Origin: Lamellibrachia columna
Lineage: Eukaryota > Annelida > Polychaeta > Sabellida > Siboglinidae
Direction of reading: 5' to 3'
Length of the DNA: 64,000 nucleotides
Assembly (NCBI GenBank): GCA_963662155.1
Contig: OY759266.1
Span: 3,148,139-3,212,138 of the forward strand
In this document: piece after piece, positions 11,667 to 22,274 of the stretch
How positions within the stretch are numbered: the stretch's first letter is position 1
How the letters are laid out: each line of letters begins with the position of its first letter
Made by a program: the position numbers and the translations under genes
The notes under the pieces: model-generated
Databases searched by the model: none
Seen by the model: only the letters and a program-made list of their open reading frames with translations
Told to the model about the DNA's origin: nothing

Positions 11667-12132
11667 CTGGGGACATATCATTAATTTACTTCCAGGTTCA
11701 TGCCATACGAATAAAGTGCCAGTGATTTTGACACGGAGCCCACTTCAGGTTTTTTCGCATCCTGAAAAAAATATTCATGAACAGGAAAAAGAGCACTTTT
11801 GCAGGTTATACGAGACTTCTATAGTTGCTAATTGGCAGCATATGCACGTTCTACGATTGGAAAGATCTCTGGTGTACAAAGAGAGAATCCGGTTTGTTCT
11901 TGGGGACAACTGACGGGACAATCTTCTATGTTGATCAAAAACAAAATAGTAGGAATTTACTAAAACACTACTGAATGTCGGTGACAAGGCATCATTTAGG
12001 GTGCACATGTTTTATTTAACCAAAATCGTAATTTTGTGCACACGGCCGATTTGCTGCCTGACCGACTTTTAGCATTGGTTTCAATAGGAAAACCAATAAT
12101 GCACTGAACCGACAATAGGGTACTGTGCCCAC
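11667..12132 (-). other. Intron 5 (between exons 5 and 6), phase 0; homologous to intron 3
   Basis: This 466-bp intron matches the 427-bp intron at 13502-13928 along its length. On the plus strand both start CTGGGG, share GGTTCATGC..ATA then GAATAAAGTGCCAG (AAATAAAGTGCCAG in the other), share GTACAAAGAGAGAATCCGG (GACAGAATCCGG), and both end with AATAATG..CT...CTGTGCCCAC at the donor. Homology reaches both splice sites. Confidence 0.7.
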
Positions 12133-12419
12133 CTCCTTTGGTTGGACCTCGTCTACCGCTGTGGTGCAGGATCTGACCGTCTCGGGACTGGAGCCGGGGG
12201 AGGTCTTGAGAGGCCGGGCGGGCGACGACGCCGCCGACACGGGCCCGTCGAACACGGTGCCGACCTCCGGGGTGAAGGTGGGCGCGTGTACCGTGCGACT
12301 CGACGGCGACAGGCCGAGCTGTGTGACGGTGCAGTGGTATCCCGTAAGGAGGCAAGAAGACGACACCGCGGCACCAATGCTCGCCAGGGACATCCGCTTC
12401 GCGTCGGCCGCACTCTCGC
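12133..12419 (-). CDS. BAHCC1/TNRC18-like gene, exon 5
   Basis: This exon begins after a TTTGTGACTAG acceptor at phase 1 (GGC, Gly) and ends at phase 0 in AAG GAG|GTGGGC. Its 95 codons start ESAADAKRMSLASIGAA, contain GYHCTVTQLGLSPSS, and then a Pro/Ser/Thr-rich run to DEVQPKE. The GYHC block may echo the LYHC block of exon 3, and the donor sequence GTGGGCACAG is identical to that after exon 3. The protein segment is low-complexity with no known domain. All three frames of this strand are rather open here, because of high GC, so the choice of frame rests on agreement of both splice phases with the neighbours. Confidence 0.55.
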
Positions 12420-12999
12420 CTAGTCACAAATCATATATCGAAATGGTGACGTCATTCTCGTGGGCAATGGTGGCAGTATTACTGGTATTATTACCACCAT
12501 TATTAATAACATTATATTCACTATCACCATCGTGCTAAATTTCACAGGTTATGGAACATACTTCCGTAAGTACTAATAAATATTATAACACACAAGACTA
12601 GATTGTCAGAACATCACTGCCATACACATTATACGACAGTTTTCTTACATTGATATTGACGTGTGGCTAACTAAATGCAATTTTTTTCTTTACATGAAAT
12701 ATGGACCATGACAAGAACCCTTTGTCGTGCACTCAGTCAAATACGCGATGATACTACATACGATACGTTGTTTTGCATTTAATTTGGATGATACTTAATA
12801 GCTTATATCCCAATAATAATTGTTCACATCGATAGAGCATGACAGCATTCCTTGTATAGTCAATACAATTTACAACGATACACCTACCGCTGACTGAACA
12901 CATGCAATCCGAAAATATAATTTACTTATTTTAATTTAGTTTCGCATTTTAGATGGAGGAGATATTGCTGGAGAGAAAACGACGCGATGAGACACTGAC
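12420..12999 (-). other. Intron 4 (between exons 4 and 5), phase 1
   Basis: A 580-bp AT-rich intron. Its part 12800-12952 is a copy of a dispersed repeat also found at 41290-41425. No similarity to introns 3 and 5 was seen. Confidence 0.55.
12800..12952. repeat. Dispersed repeat family Y, copy 1
   Basis: Shares TGTTCACATC, GATACACCTA, CAATCCGAAAA and TTTTAATTTAGTTTCGCATT in order and spacing with 41290-41425 (TTTCCCATT in that copy). It probably is a small transposable element; no termini were resolved. Confidence 0.65.
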
Positions 13000-13501
13000 C
13001 CGTAACAGGTGGACTCTTGTAGCCCGCCCTGCTGCCTGTCACGGCCGTGACAGTCGTGTTGTGACCGCCTGTCCCACTCCGTGCCTTCCTGTCCGGCCGC
13101 GACACAGACGCCTCGCCACTCGTCTCGCTCTCTTTCCTCGCCTCGTCTTTCTCCGGCCGCTTCTCCTGTCGCGCGTCCGAACTATTCAGTCGGGGCGACG
13201 CCGAACGCACAGAGGGCGCTGCGGTGCTATCGTTGCGCATGCGTCGCTTTCTCGCGCTCGAGTCGGGCGACACTTCCGCTTCCGCCTTGCGCTTGCGGGA
13301 GTCGCCGTCGACCGTGTCCCGTCCGCGCCCGGACTTGCCGTTCGCGTGGACCCGCCTCGAGGTGTCCGAGTGAGCGACGGTTCTCGCCGCGGTGTTGCCG
13401 TCGTCGCGTGCTGGCTCCGACGTTGCCCTCACGTCGTGACTCCGCTTCGCGAACGTCTTCGGCGTTCTACTGCGGCTCTTGGTCCGTGCCGGCGGACTCA
13501 C
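13000..13501 (-). CDS. BAHCC1/TNRC18-like gene, exon 4 (basic, Ser/Arg/Lys-rich)
   Basis: This exon contributes 167 codons plus one base, from an AACCCCAG acceptor (phase 0) to an ACGG|GTCAGT donor (phase 1). It is highly charged: it opens with VSPPARTKSRSRTPK, has a bipartite nuclear-localisation-like SRKRKAEAE...ARKRRMRN stretch around residues 68-90, a Glu/Lys/Arg stretch near 112-124, and then SGEASVSRPDR at about 128-138. Such low-complexity basic sequence fits a nuclear, intrinsically disordered region. The SGEASxSRPDR motif recurs in exon 6, which suggests internal duplication. The donor GTCAGT is not ideal; the frame stays open a further 25 codons into the intron, so the 3' boundary is the least certain part. 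Confidence 0.6.
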
Positions 13502-13928
13502 CTGGGGTTAGACCATTGCTTTACGCCGGGGTTCATGCGATAGAAATAAAGTGCCAGATTTTGGGACGGGGTAACCCCATTTCGAGGATTTGTGTACCCT
13601 AAAATAGTTTATGAAGAGGGAAACGGGTACCTTAGCAGACTGCGACACTTCTGCTCCGCAAAGGATTAACATAATTTCTAATTGCCGGTTGGAAGCACAG
13701 GCACGCGTAAGTGATGGAAGGATCCCCGGGTACAAAGACAGAATCCGGCCGGTTTGGGCGACAAATCCCATGTTGATTTTTGTCGATTTGTACTGCAGGC
13801 CAGTGACAGGACACGGATCAAACTGTACAGATTTTTATACAAACCGAATCTTTATTTTGCGCATAGTGTGGGATTACCTCACTTTTACAATGGCTTTCAA
13901 TTGTGGAACAATAATGTGCTGTGCCCAC
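13502..13928 (-). other. Intron 3 (between exons 3 and 4), phase 0; homologous to intron 5
   Basis: This 427-bp intron has the donor GTGGGCACAGCACATTATTG, where intron 5 has GTGGGCACAG and, after a 20-base insert, GCATTATTGG. The 23 bases ending at the acceptor align with no gap (GTAAAGCAATGG... and GTAAATTAATGA..., both ending CCCCAG). These are the only two phase-0 introns of the visible gene. Confidence 0.7.
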
Positions 13929-14074
13929 CTTGGCGGCGATCCTCGCCGAGTCAGCCGGGGCGAGTCCGAGGGACAGGCTCGTCGGCGGGCCGGTCAGGAA
14001 CGAGTGGCTGCCGGGCGTGACTGACGCCCCCGACCCGCCGGTACCGGAGCCCGCGCAGTGGTACAGAAGGGCTT
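13929..14074 (-). CDS. BAHCC1/TNRC18-like gene, exon 3
   Basis: This exon follows a strong acceptor (TTTGTTTCAG) at phase 1 and ends at phase 0 in GCC AAG|GTGGGC. It encodes ALLYHCAGSG, a Gly/Ser/Thr-rich middle and SLGLAPADSARIAAK. It lies 17.5 kb downstream of exon 2 in transcript order, yet the split codon joins correctly (G|AA, Glu). The following intron is one of a pair of homologous phase-0 introns. The composition resembles the unstructured N-terminal half of BAHCC1/TNRC18 proteins, but there is no diagnostic motif in this exon by itself. Confidence 0.6.
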
Positions 14075-14170
14075 CTGAAACAAACGACGGCGATACTCAG
14101 TTACACCATTCTCGCTAGCCAGGGGCGGTAGTAGTATTAAATATACCCCTGGCAGATCAACCTGTTGAAA

Positions 14171-14404
14171 TGTGGATTTGTCAGTTTATCCCACACCATA
14201 TGTGAATTTGTCAGTTTACCCCACACCATATGTAGATTTGTCAGTTTATCCCACACCATATGTGGATTTGTCAGTTTATCCCACACCATATGTGGATTTG
14301 TCAGTTTACCCCACACCATATGTAGATTTGTCAGTTTATCCCACACCATATGTACATTTGTCAGTTTACCCCACACCATATGTGGATTTGTCAGTTTATC
14401 CCAC
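14171..14404. repeat. 30-bp tandem array, 8 copies
   Basis: Units read TGTGGATTTGTCAGTTTATC then CCACACCATA with scattered substitutions (GTAGATT, GTACATT, TTTACC). A 30-bp unit keeps frames open, hence long meaningless ORFs. Confidence 0.95.
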
Positions 14405-14756
14405 GCCAAGCGTCGGTGTACGCTGAATCAAACTCCAAAGAACGTTCCCACGAAATGCTCGTCACAAAGACTGATTCTTCAGTTGCCAAAGTTGGCGAGT
14501 ACTTTTTCAGTTGGCAATTCAAATGTAGTCGTTATGTTCTCCACCGACAGCTGACAACACTTTTTGTGCACATCTGGCATCAGAAAAATCGGTCGGCCGA
14601 CGGGTAGTTACCAAGTATTTGTCGGCAGACAGGCTTTACCGGTCCGACCAGCGACGACGGGTCCACTGGCAGTTTAGTTCCCGTACGCGAGAACCGTAAA
14701 ATTGAGCGAGCAATGTAATTGGTTAACACAGCAACTGAAATGTTAGCATGTCAACA

Positions 14757-14815
14757 GGTCGGTCCGCCAGGGGCACTGGAATAGACAGATCGGTCCGACA
14801 GGGGGCACTGGGATG
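14757..14815. repeat. Short direct duplication
   Basis: Two copies of a roughly 32-bp segment containing GGTCCGCCAGGGGCACTGGA (second copy GGTCCGACAGGGGGCACTGG). Confidence 0.7.
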
Positions 14816-16383
14816 AATTACTCCGAATCGTGCTTAATGTGTTCAGAACGCGATGTTGTAATTAGTGGATGTGTTCAATCACAATGATTCATTGCAGGAA
14901 AAGCGCATCACCAATAGTGGACAAATACATTTTGGATGGCGCGAGGCCCTTGGTTCATCCAAGTACATCAACAGTGGATGGCACGAAACCCCCGATCCAT
15001 CCATTATATCCAATAATCCATTCCATCCATTATATCCAATAATTCTTACTAATACTTCACTGTGGGTCGTCTACCTCAAAACAACATTCGCACAGTGACA
15101 CAAAAACATACGCAAACACAAAGAAACGAACATAAATACACAAAGTCAATAACACAAAGAGTGCGTGGTAGACACGCCCGACTATTAAAGTCATTGCCCG
15201 ACCAGAAAGACCAGCTCTATAGTCTTGTTGCCAACAACTGTCATTGTCACTCGTCGAACACTTGTCTGTGGAACATCGCTTGCAACTATGTCGCACGCAA
15301 CTGGCTTGTGCGTGTCACGCGTGTTATTCACACAACGCGACTTGTTCACACGACGCGACTTGTCAACGCTAAAATAATCGCGCGCTTAAACGTATATGTT
15401 TATTTGCTGCTACTTAAAATTACACACAATAGTAATATACGTATGTGTGAAAACCTCAATAACTTTGTAATAGTCCACAGCGCGGGCACATTAATCGATC
15501 CTGCTATAATTACACCAAAAAAGAATGACATTTTCTATAAACCTGTGACGCGATTCGTGACTGCACCAAAAGGTGGTCCTAAACATGACGACTCCTGATC
15601 GCATAAAGTATAGATACTAATACCATATATGTCGATATAGTATAGATACTAATACTATAAAACCGTTACATCGATATTCACAAACGACTTACAATATTTA
15701 TGTTAGAATGCATATAACTAGTCTCGGTTAAGATATTTTGCTATGGTTATAGATATTGCGTTTGAAACAATCAGATGTTTCAGAAATGATGCCTTGGATG
15801 TCGACGTAAAGGCACTGTAGACATAGCGTGAGGCAGGCACTAATCTATGAGATTCATATTTACAAGCGATTTTATGAAACCGAAACGATTGAGTGACATA
15901 TTTACAATTACTTATATCGAACGACGAAAAGACGACACTGTACAAAATAGTGACCGGTATAACAAGCCAGTCAGGCCTTGAGCCTCAAATGTATGCAACG
16001 CAACGGATTAAATCACAGGGTCACGGATAACTTTTCCTGGGGTGAATATTACGAATAGTTGCATACATTTTCGATATGTTCAAGACCGGTCTCCTTTGAC
16101 TGTTGTGAAAGACCGAGTATCGGTGGTCGAGACGTGAGGCATGGGCACTTCATGAAAGCTTGGGCGCTTTTACTGTGTTCTTGTTGACCACTTTCTCCGA
16201 TTAAATAGCCCCACTGATGTCATTTAACGAAACAAAAATAACGCCTCTGCAATGGTGTTGTGCGCTAATGGATTATGGATTACCGCTCGGGCAGCAACAA
16301 GCGACCCCTAATTTCGCCCACATTGCAGCGCGCGCACAATCGATTTTGAATTCTTACGTCATCATGCAAGGGGGTCTTACATA

Positions 16384-16741
16384 GGGGTCAGACCACAGTT
16401 GACCTTCCTGTTTATTGTTTCACATGAATGTAGAGCGTATTAAATTGAGATATGTGAAATTAAACAATTCATATGAAGTAACATAAGTGCAATTGAGCAG
16501 GCACATTGACAGGTTTGTAGAAGCTATTGGCTGTGAAATGGTGCACTGACGGGCAACGCTCATGGGGGCGTTTTAAAATAGCTGGAGGTAAGTGATTTTT
16601 TACAAAACTTGGTCAGTATGTCAATGAGATGACGGCAGTTGCTCTTAAAAAGTTTCGGAATTTTGGATGGTCATAGTTTCTTATAATCCGACAAAATGTT
16701 AACATGGCCACTAATGCAATTTTGCACTTTGGTCTGACCTC
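16384..16741. mobile_element. MITE-like element with terminal inverted repeats and TA target duplication
   Basis: The 358-bp element starts GGGGTCAGACCA and ends TGGTCTGACCTC, imperfect inverted repeats with one mismatch, with TA immediately outside both ends (16382-16383 and 16742-16743). A TA duplication suggests mobilisation by a Tc1/mariner-type transposase; no transposase frame is present. A diverged second copy lies at 51572-52000. The family is unnamed by me. Confidence 0.75.
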
Positions 16742-17377
16742 TATAGGCGCGACAGGCACGGCGTGGAACGGCGAATAGAGTTCAGTTGGTGCTCTATACG
16801 ATGATGTTTATATTTTTCTCAGCTATTAGATACTTCGTAACTAATACGTAAGTTAGCTACAACGTTTTCACCGGCTAATGCAAATTGAAAATAATTAAAA
16901 TCGCACATCTATCTGTAATTGTAATTTTCAGTTGGTAGCCAGCCTTTTAATGTAATCAATGTCACATTTATGACATACAATTGCAATTTGATCATCTTCT
17001 ATATGTGACCAGATTCGTGTTAGTGTGTGTAGTGTTTGTAAATTAGGTTTACTGATAGCCACTTAAATGTGATTGCAAGATATATTTAAAAGCTACCACG
17101 GCATCAGAATGCCATCATATCATCTTAAATTAATGAGATTAAAGTAATATGTATTACCATAATAACATATTACCATAATGCGAAATATACTATAATGAAG
17201 CAAAATACGATAATATACAAAACGCACACACAAGACATCGATTTTACCGTTACAATTCATATAACTGCTTCTATAAATATTTATCCGCGATTTCTGAGCG
17301 GAATGCTGCCATTGGTCACAGTTTGTTAAAGGGAAATGATTGCTGATCGAACGTCACATACATCAGTCCACAGACTC

Positions 17378-17650
17378 AGGAAGGAAGAAGACGGCCACTG
17401 CCTAACGGCAATGACATGGGCACCAGAAGGGAAAAGGAAAGTGGGTCGCCCCAAAACAATCTGGCGGAAGACAATATCTGGGGTGGAATATGTGGAATGA
17501 AGCGAAACAGGTGGCCAACAAACCGGATAAGGTGGCCAACAACGAAATAAGGTGGCCAACAACGGAATAAGATGGCCAACAACGGAATAAGCTGGAGAAG
17601 GAACACTGAAGCCTCGTGGACCGTGGGACCCGAGGAGGATAGATGTGGTA
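17378..17650 (+). pseudogene. Degraded non-LTR retrotransposon (LINE) ORF2 C-terminal tail
   Basis: Frame 17378-17488 reads LRKEEDGHCLTAMTWAP then EGKRKVGRPKTIWRKTI, which carries the well-known C-terminal signature of LINE reverse transcriptases of RTE/CR1/jockey-like groups (ALxWxPxGKRKxGRPxTTWRR). After a frame change the text continues WNEAKQVAN..., then WRRNTEAS...GPEEDR, which fits the usual end of such proteins (W-x-E-A...RWR...EEDR). The catalytic palm is absent, so this is a 5'-truncated, frameshifted relic. Between the two parts sits a 20-bp tandem array that seems to have grown within the coding tail. Confidence 0.7.
17506..17592. repeat. 20-bp tandem array inside the LINE tail, 4 copies
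   Basis: Units of GGTGGCCAACAACGGAATAA with variants (AAACCGGATAA, AACGAAATAA, GATGGCC). Confidence 0.9.
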
Positions 17651-17899
17651 AAACCGCCGTGAAATAGTGTTTACGCCAGAGAACATTGTTGGATGCAACG
17701 TTGATAACTTGATACATCGTGTATCAATTGCTTGAAAACTTGTATCGTATGGCTTCAACAATCGAACCAACATTGGATCAAACCGCCATTTTTTTCACAA
17801 TGGTGACCGATTTCTAGCCCAAGAAACATCTTGACATCATGCACTGTCGCCCCCGACACTTAGTATGACAAGCACTCGTGCTTAGCTCATACAAACTTA

Positions 17900-18184
17900 T
17901 CACATACGTTTGTCAATATTTAACACATTTCGAAGTGGGAAAACATCACGTAAGCCGGCTTCGAAAAGCTCGTGCTGCGTATAACCTCTCACAGACATAA
18001 AGCCAGGAAAGGGATCATTTACACTAACGACACCGCCGTTCCAACTAACCTTGATTGCGGTTAATTCGTCCCGCAAGAAATCACCAAATTGAGCAAAATA
18101 TCCATTTTCGAAGCGGTGTGCTGTGATGGCTGCACCTCGCTGATCGGCCAACACATCGTCCGGCGTGTTTACGTGTACAACCAC
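17900..18184 (-). CDS. Unrecognised ORF with coding-like composition
   Basis: A 94-codon frame with no ATG at its start (the first possible start is GTG; a stop lies 9 bases upstream). It contains HVNTPDDVLADQRGAA, ENGYFAQFGDFLRDEL and NDPFPGFMSVRGYTQHELFE. The amino-acid mix is balanced and not repeat-derived, unlike most frames here, so it may be an exon or a relic of a mobile-element gene. I recognise no family. It lies on the same strand as the host gene but nothing links it to that gene. Confidence 0.25.
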   Translation of the reverse strand: MVVHVNTPDDVLADQRGAAITAHRFENGYFAQFGDFLRDELTAIKVSWNGGVVSVNDPFPGFMSVRGYTQHELFEAGLRDVFPLRNVLNIDKRM

Positions 18185-18630
18185 GCCACTGAGTCATAGC
18201 GGACGTCGCAGCAACCGACTAAACGACTCAAGCGCGCGTCACTTCTAATAATACGTCTGGCTACGTGGGCCGAGCGCGCCGTATCTAAGCCCCAGTGAGT
18301 CAGTGGCATGTGTCGTGTTGTTGACTCTCCTGGCAACTGGTCACTGACGAGCTCGCATACATTAACACGCTGACGGGGAACGTGACGCGGGTGGGAACTT
18401 CTACGTGGAATCGGCATAAACTGACAGTTGTCAGTCAACCAGCAGGAAGTGAAAGGGAAACCTGCTCCGTTTTCCTGTTCATTAGTCACCGTATCTGCAC
18501 GACCAGTCGCCTATTGGTATATTTTGAAAGCGGGTGTTCCCACCCAACGGTAGAATGGATAAAACATAAAAACCTTGCATGGGATTGGGCTGAAATAATA
18601 GTGTTTCCTTCTAAATACTTATATTTAATG

Positions 18631-18679
18631 TGCGTGCGTGCGTGCGTGAGTGCGTGCGTGCGTGCGTGCGTGCGTGCGA
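18631..18679. repeat. (GTGC)n microsatellite
   Basis: About 12 units of TGCG with one TGAG interruption. Confidence 0.9.
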
Positions 18680-19109
18680 AGTACAATGGAGAATTGTATA
18701 TGAATAAAACGGCGTCTGTCACCGGTAAATATTCTGAATACTGACGTTTGGTCGGACATACGACGCCGCGTCCTAACACGAAGCGAATACGCCAATGATG
18801 CAATAACCGCGTCTGTGCGACCCGGGGAAGCACCTCTCGAGAAAAAAATTCATCGCCTGCCCCTTTCAGTGCTTTAAATAGCGATGCTACGTCAGCTAGG
18901 CCTCCACACCAAACGTCCACGTAGCGAACTGTGCTTCTCTTTACTGCAAACGTTTGCATAAAGTTGATGGAGTTTATAATGCGGACAATTGCAACATTAA
19001 ACAATTAAGCAGTTGAAATAAGAACATAACCAAAAGAGAATTTGTGTTCGTACGGGTTGTTTACACAATTGTCAGAAACACGTGTATGTCGGAATCCCAA
19101 CAAGGATAG

Positions 19110-19110
<1 letters not shown>

Positions 19111-19178
<68 letters not shown>

Positions 19179-19205
19179 CACACATATATATATATATATA
19201 TACAC

Positions 19206-19304
<99 letters not shown>

Positions 19305-19340
19305 ATCCATATATAATATTATATATAATGTAATCCAGTA

Positions 19341-19371
<31 letters not shown>

Positions 19372-19376
19372 CACAC

Positions 19377-19420
<44 letters not shown>
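19111..19420. repeat. Interrupted (TA)n microsatellite cluster
   Basis: Several TA runs separated by CATACACACA-type bridges and, at 19300-19340, a short unique piece. Confidence 0.92.
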
Positions 19421-19423
<3 letters not shown>

Positions 19424-20019
19424 GTGTGGGCTGAATAGGTTGAATATCTAATGGGACATGAACACTGCAAACAAAAACGGAAATAAACATCAGTTTAACC
19501 AATGCATAACGGTTCTTCTTGCTACACATAGCAAATGATAATAGATTTGTCGCAGTGAAATAGTACCATCTATTTTGACTCTTGCTCGTCTACCAGTGAT
19601 TCTGTAGAACCGTGCGTGTCAGTCGCGCTGTTATCTTACATGACATGTTTATAAATAGGGCGCGGAACATTGATTACTTGTATTGATCTACACGACGGGA
19701 GAGTGACTGTCGCCTGTTCGTGCCACACCTGACAGCCGTGTTCTGCGAAGTGGACCTTCTTTGACGACGCTGTTGGGAGATTATTGTTCGGCTTGGTAAG
19801 TAATAATTGTAGAGCGGCCGTAGAAACAACGTCACAACAGCGTCACATGTGCAGCGTCACATGTCACATGTTTATTAATAGGATTTAACAAGATTGTCAT
19901 CCAAAACAAAAACCCAGTTGGCAAGTGGACAAAGAACCTTTGACATGCGATGGTGCAATCGTCATTTATCCAGGTGTAGTCCGCCCCACGTCATTTATCC
20001 AGGTGTAGTCCGCCCCATA

Positions 20020-20170
20020 GTCGTCAATGTTGTTTCTAAACACATTCACGCTGCTAGTGTTTACACAATCTGTAGATAATTTGGTTAAATTCGTTGATGT
20101 CCTCTGTGGGAACGAGTACTTTCTCATATGCAAGCTACATTGTTTGTGTCCTCGTGTTTACGGCCTTCCT
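20020..20170. repeat. Dispersed repeat family Z, copy 1
   Basis: Shares CACAATCTGTAGATAATTTG (CACAATCAGCAGATAATTTG elsewhere), GATGTCCT and TTTGTGTCCTC with 26460-26590, in the same order. Confidence 0.6.
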
Positions 20171-20233
20171 TAAGTATGACGATAAAACGGTGTCCAAGCG
20201 CATGCTCATTTGCAGCAACGTTATCTATATGTA

Positions 20234-20290
20234 TATTGCATTGCATTGCATTGCATTGCATTGCATTGCATTGCATTGTATTGTATTGCA
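20234..20290. repeat. (TTGCA)n microsatellite
   Basis: About ten units of ATTGC ending in ATTGT variants. Confidence 0.92.
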
Positions 20291-20475
20291 ATAATCAACA
20301 TGTTGTTTCGTTTTAACTTTTAATGTAAAGCAAACCAAAATTATTTTATTATGTATTATGTATGTAATATTATGTATTAGCATATTTAATACAAAGTGCA
20401 TCCTAAGCGATGTGTATTTATAAAGGTAAATGTATACGCGTCACTATTTTACAATTAACATCTCTAAAATCGCTA

Positions 20476-20638
<163 letters not shown>

Positions 20639-21721
20639 GTATTTAAAAAAACCATCAGTGACACGTCACGTGCTTGCTGGTGACGCCAATCAGCCATTAG
20701 TAAATATGCATATATTTGCATAACCAGGTCACAAGTCCTCAACAATTACCACCTATTTATATACAAACAATCGCCCAAAATGCTGGAAAAACATAATTTC
20801 ATTTCATAACATAAGTTAGTATGGTGATACGCTAATGTTTGTAAATGTTATTTATGTGTCGATTATATAAGTTTATTACAAAGAACAAAATGATACATTC
20901 TTTTGTACAAGTCTGCTCAGAAACGAGTTCTCTTGCAGACAACGATCCTTGTTAAAAACACAATCGTATTCAATTTCTCAGTGTTTATTTGCATTGAAAA
21001 GAACACAATCGTGTCGTATTCAAATTCTCCGCGTTTGTCTGCAAAACACAATTCTTCGTGCGTCGTCATAGATAATGATTTTCAAGAAGGTGTCAGAATG
21101 TTGTGAACTGTTTGGTTCTAAGACGGGCTGTCGCAACGTCCGAGACACTGCATTGTTATGAAGATGTAGCGCTGTGGTATAGGATGATCACAAGAAAATA
21201 AAACTCAAACGTTGCCACAATGAACAGTTGCCTGCACACTGGGAAGACAGGGCGTGTCACTGTATGATAGGCCCAGATAGTCGACGTAAGGTGCAAACGA
21301 TAAGAGTGCTCGCCATCGATGGCGCGATCGCGTAGTCGTCTGTTTCCATCCAGCGGGCGCGCGTAAACAACCGACGTATCGCCGAGGACAGACCGGATGA
21401 CGTCGGCATGGTGTCATTTCCGGTGCAACAAAAGAGCTGCGACGAAAGTAACATTCGAGGTGCGGAGAAAAGGGCAAAGGTCAGCCGATTCTATCTTCGG
21501 CGTTTCGCAGCGTCCAAAGCCGCGGTTTCAAAGGATGCCCTCTGAGGACATATTGAATTCCGCTAGTGTAGTACACCAATAAAACAGTCACGAGCACAAA
21601 ACAGTTGTCAGAAAACGAGTGGCCCGTGACAACATCGCTCTTCCGAACTAGCGCCTCTTGTTCGTTGAAGCGTGACGATTCAGTCATCCATCGGGACAAC
21701 ATCTAAAAACAGGTCGTAAGT

Positions 21722-21762
21722 CGCGCGTGACCATCGCGCGTGACCACCGCGCGTGACCACCC
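21722..21762. repeat. 13-bp tandem array (GCGCGTGACCACC-like)
   Basis: Three copies of CGCGCGTGACCAC or CGCGCGTGACCAT. Confidence 0.85.
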
Positions 21763-21863
21763 ATCGCTCTCAGTTTTGTCTCCTCATTCCCTTTGTCTTC
21801 CGAGAATTGTCCACACAAAAAATCCCATTTACGCGCGACAAACAAAAAACAAACTCACACTGC

Positions 21864-22274
21864 GTTGTGTATATGAAACACGTGTACGTTGTTATGTACA
21901 CGAAACAAGTGTACGTTGTTGTGTACACGAAACAAGTGTACGTTGTTGTGTACACGAAACAAGTGTACGTTGTTGTGCATATGAAACAAGTGTACGTTGT
22001 TGTGTATATGAAACACGTGTACGTTGTTGTGTACACGAAACAAGTGTACGTTGTTGCGCACACGAAACAAGTTTACGTTGTTGTGTATATGAAACAATTG
22101 TACGTTGTTGTGTACACGAAACACGTGTACGTTGTTGTGTACACGAAACAAGTGTACGTTGTTGTGTACACGAAACAAGTGTACTTTGTTGTGTACGTGA
22201 AACAAGTGTACGTTGTTGTGTATATGAAACAAGTGTACGTTGTTGTGTACACGAAACAAGTATACGTTGTTGTG
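21864..22274. repeat. 27-bp minisatellite, about 15 copies
   Basis: Units contain GAAACAAGTGTACGTTGTTG with GTGTACAC or GTATATG between them. GTGTAC occurs twice per unit and is close to palindromic. The 27-bp period yields open frames in all six readings, including Cys-rich ones. Confidence 0.95.

Noticed and set aside
10401..11913. Long plus-strand ORFs opposite exon 6
   Set aside because: Shadows of the GC-rich minus-strand exon; the minus frame has matching splice phases on both sides.
15062..15598. 178-codon plus-strand ORF
   Set aside because: AT-rich, Thr/Asn-heavy composition with local duplications, no motif and no splice or start context.
19005..19529. Poly Tyr-Ile proteins (also at 32, 37.5, 39, 43.8, 58.4 and 63 kb)
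   Set aside because: Translated TA dinucleotide repeats.
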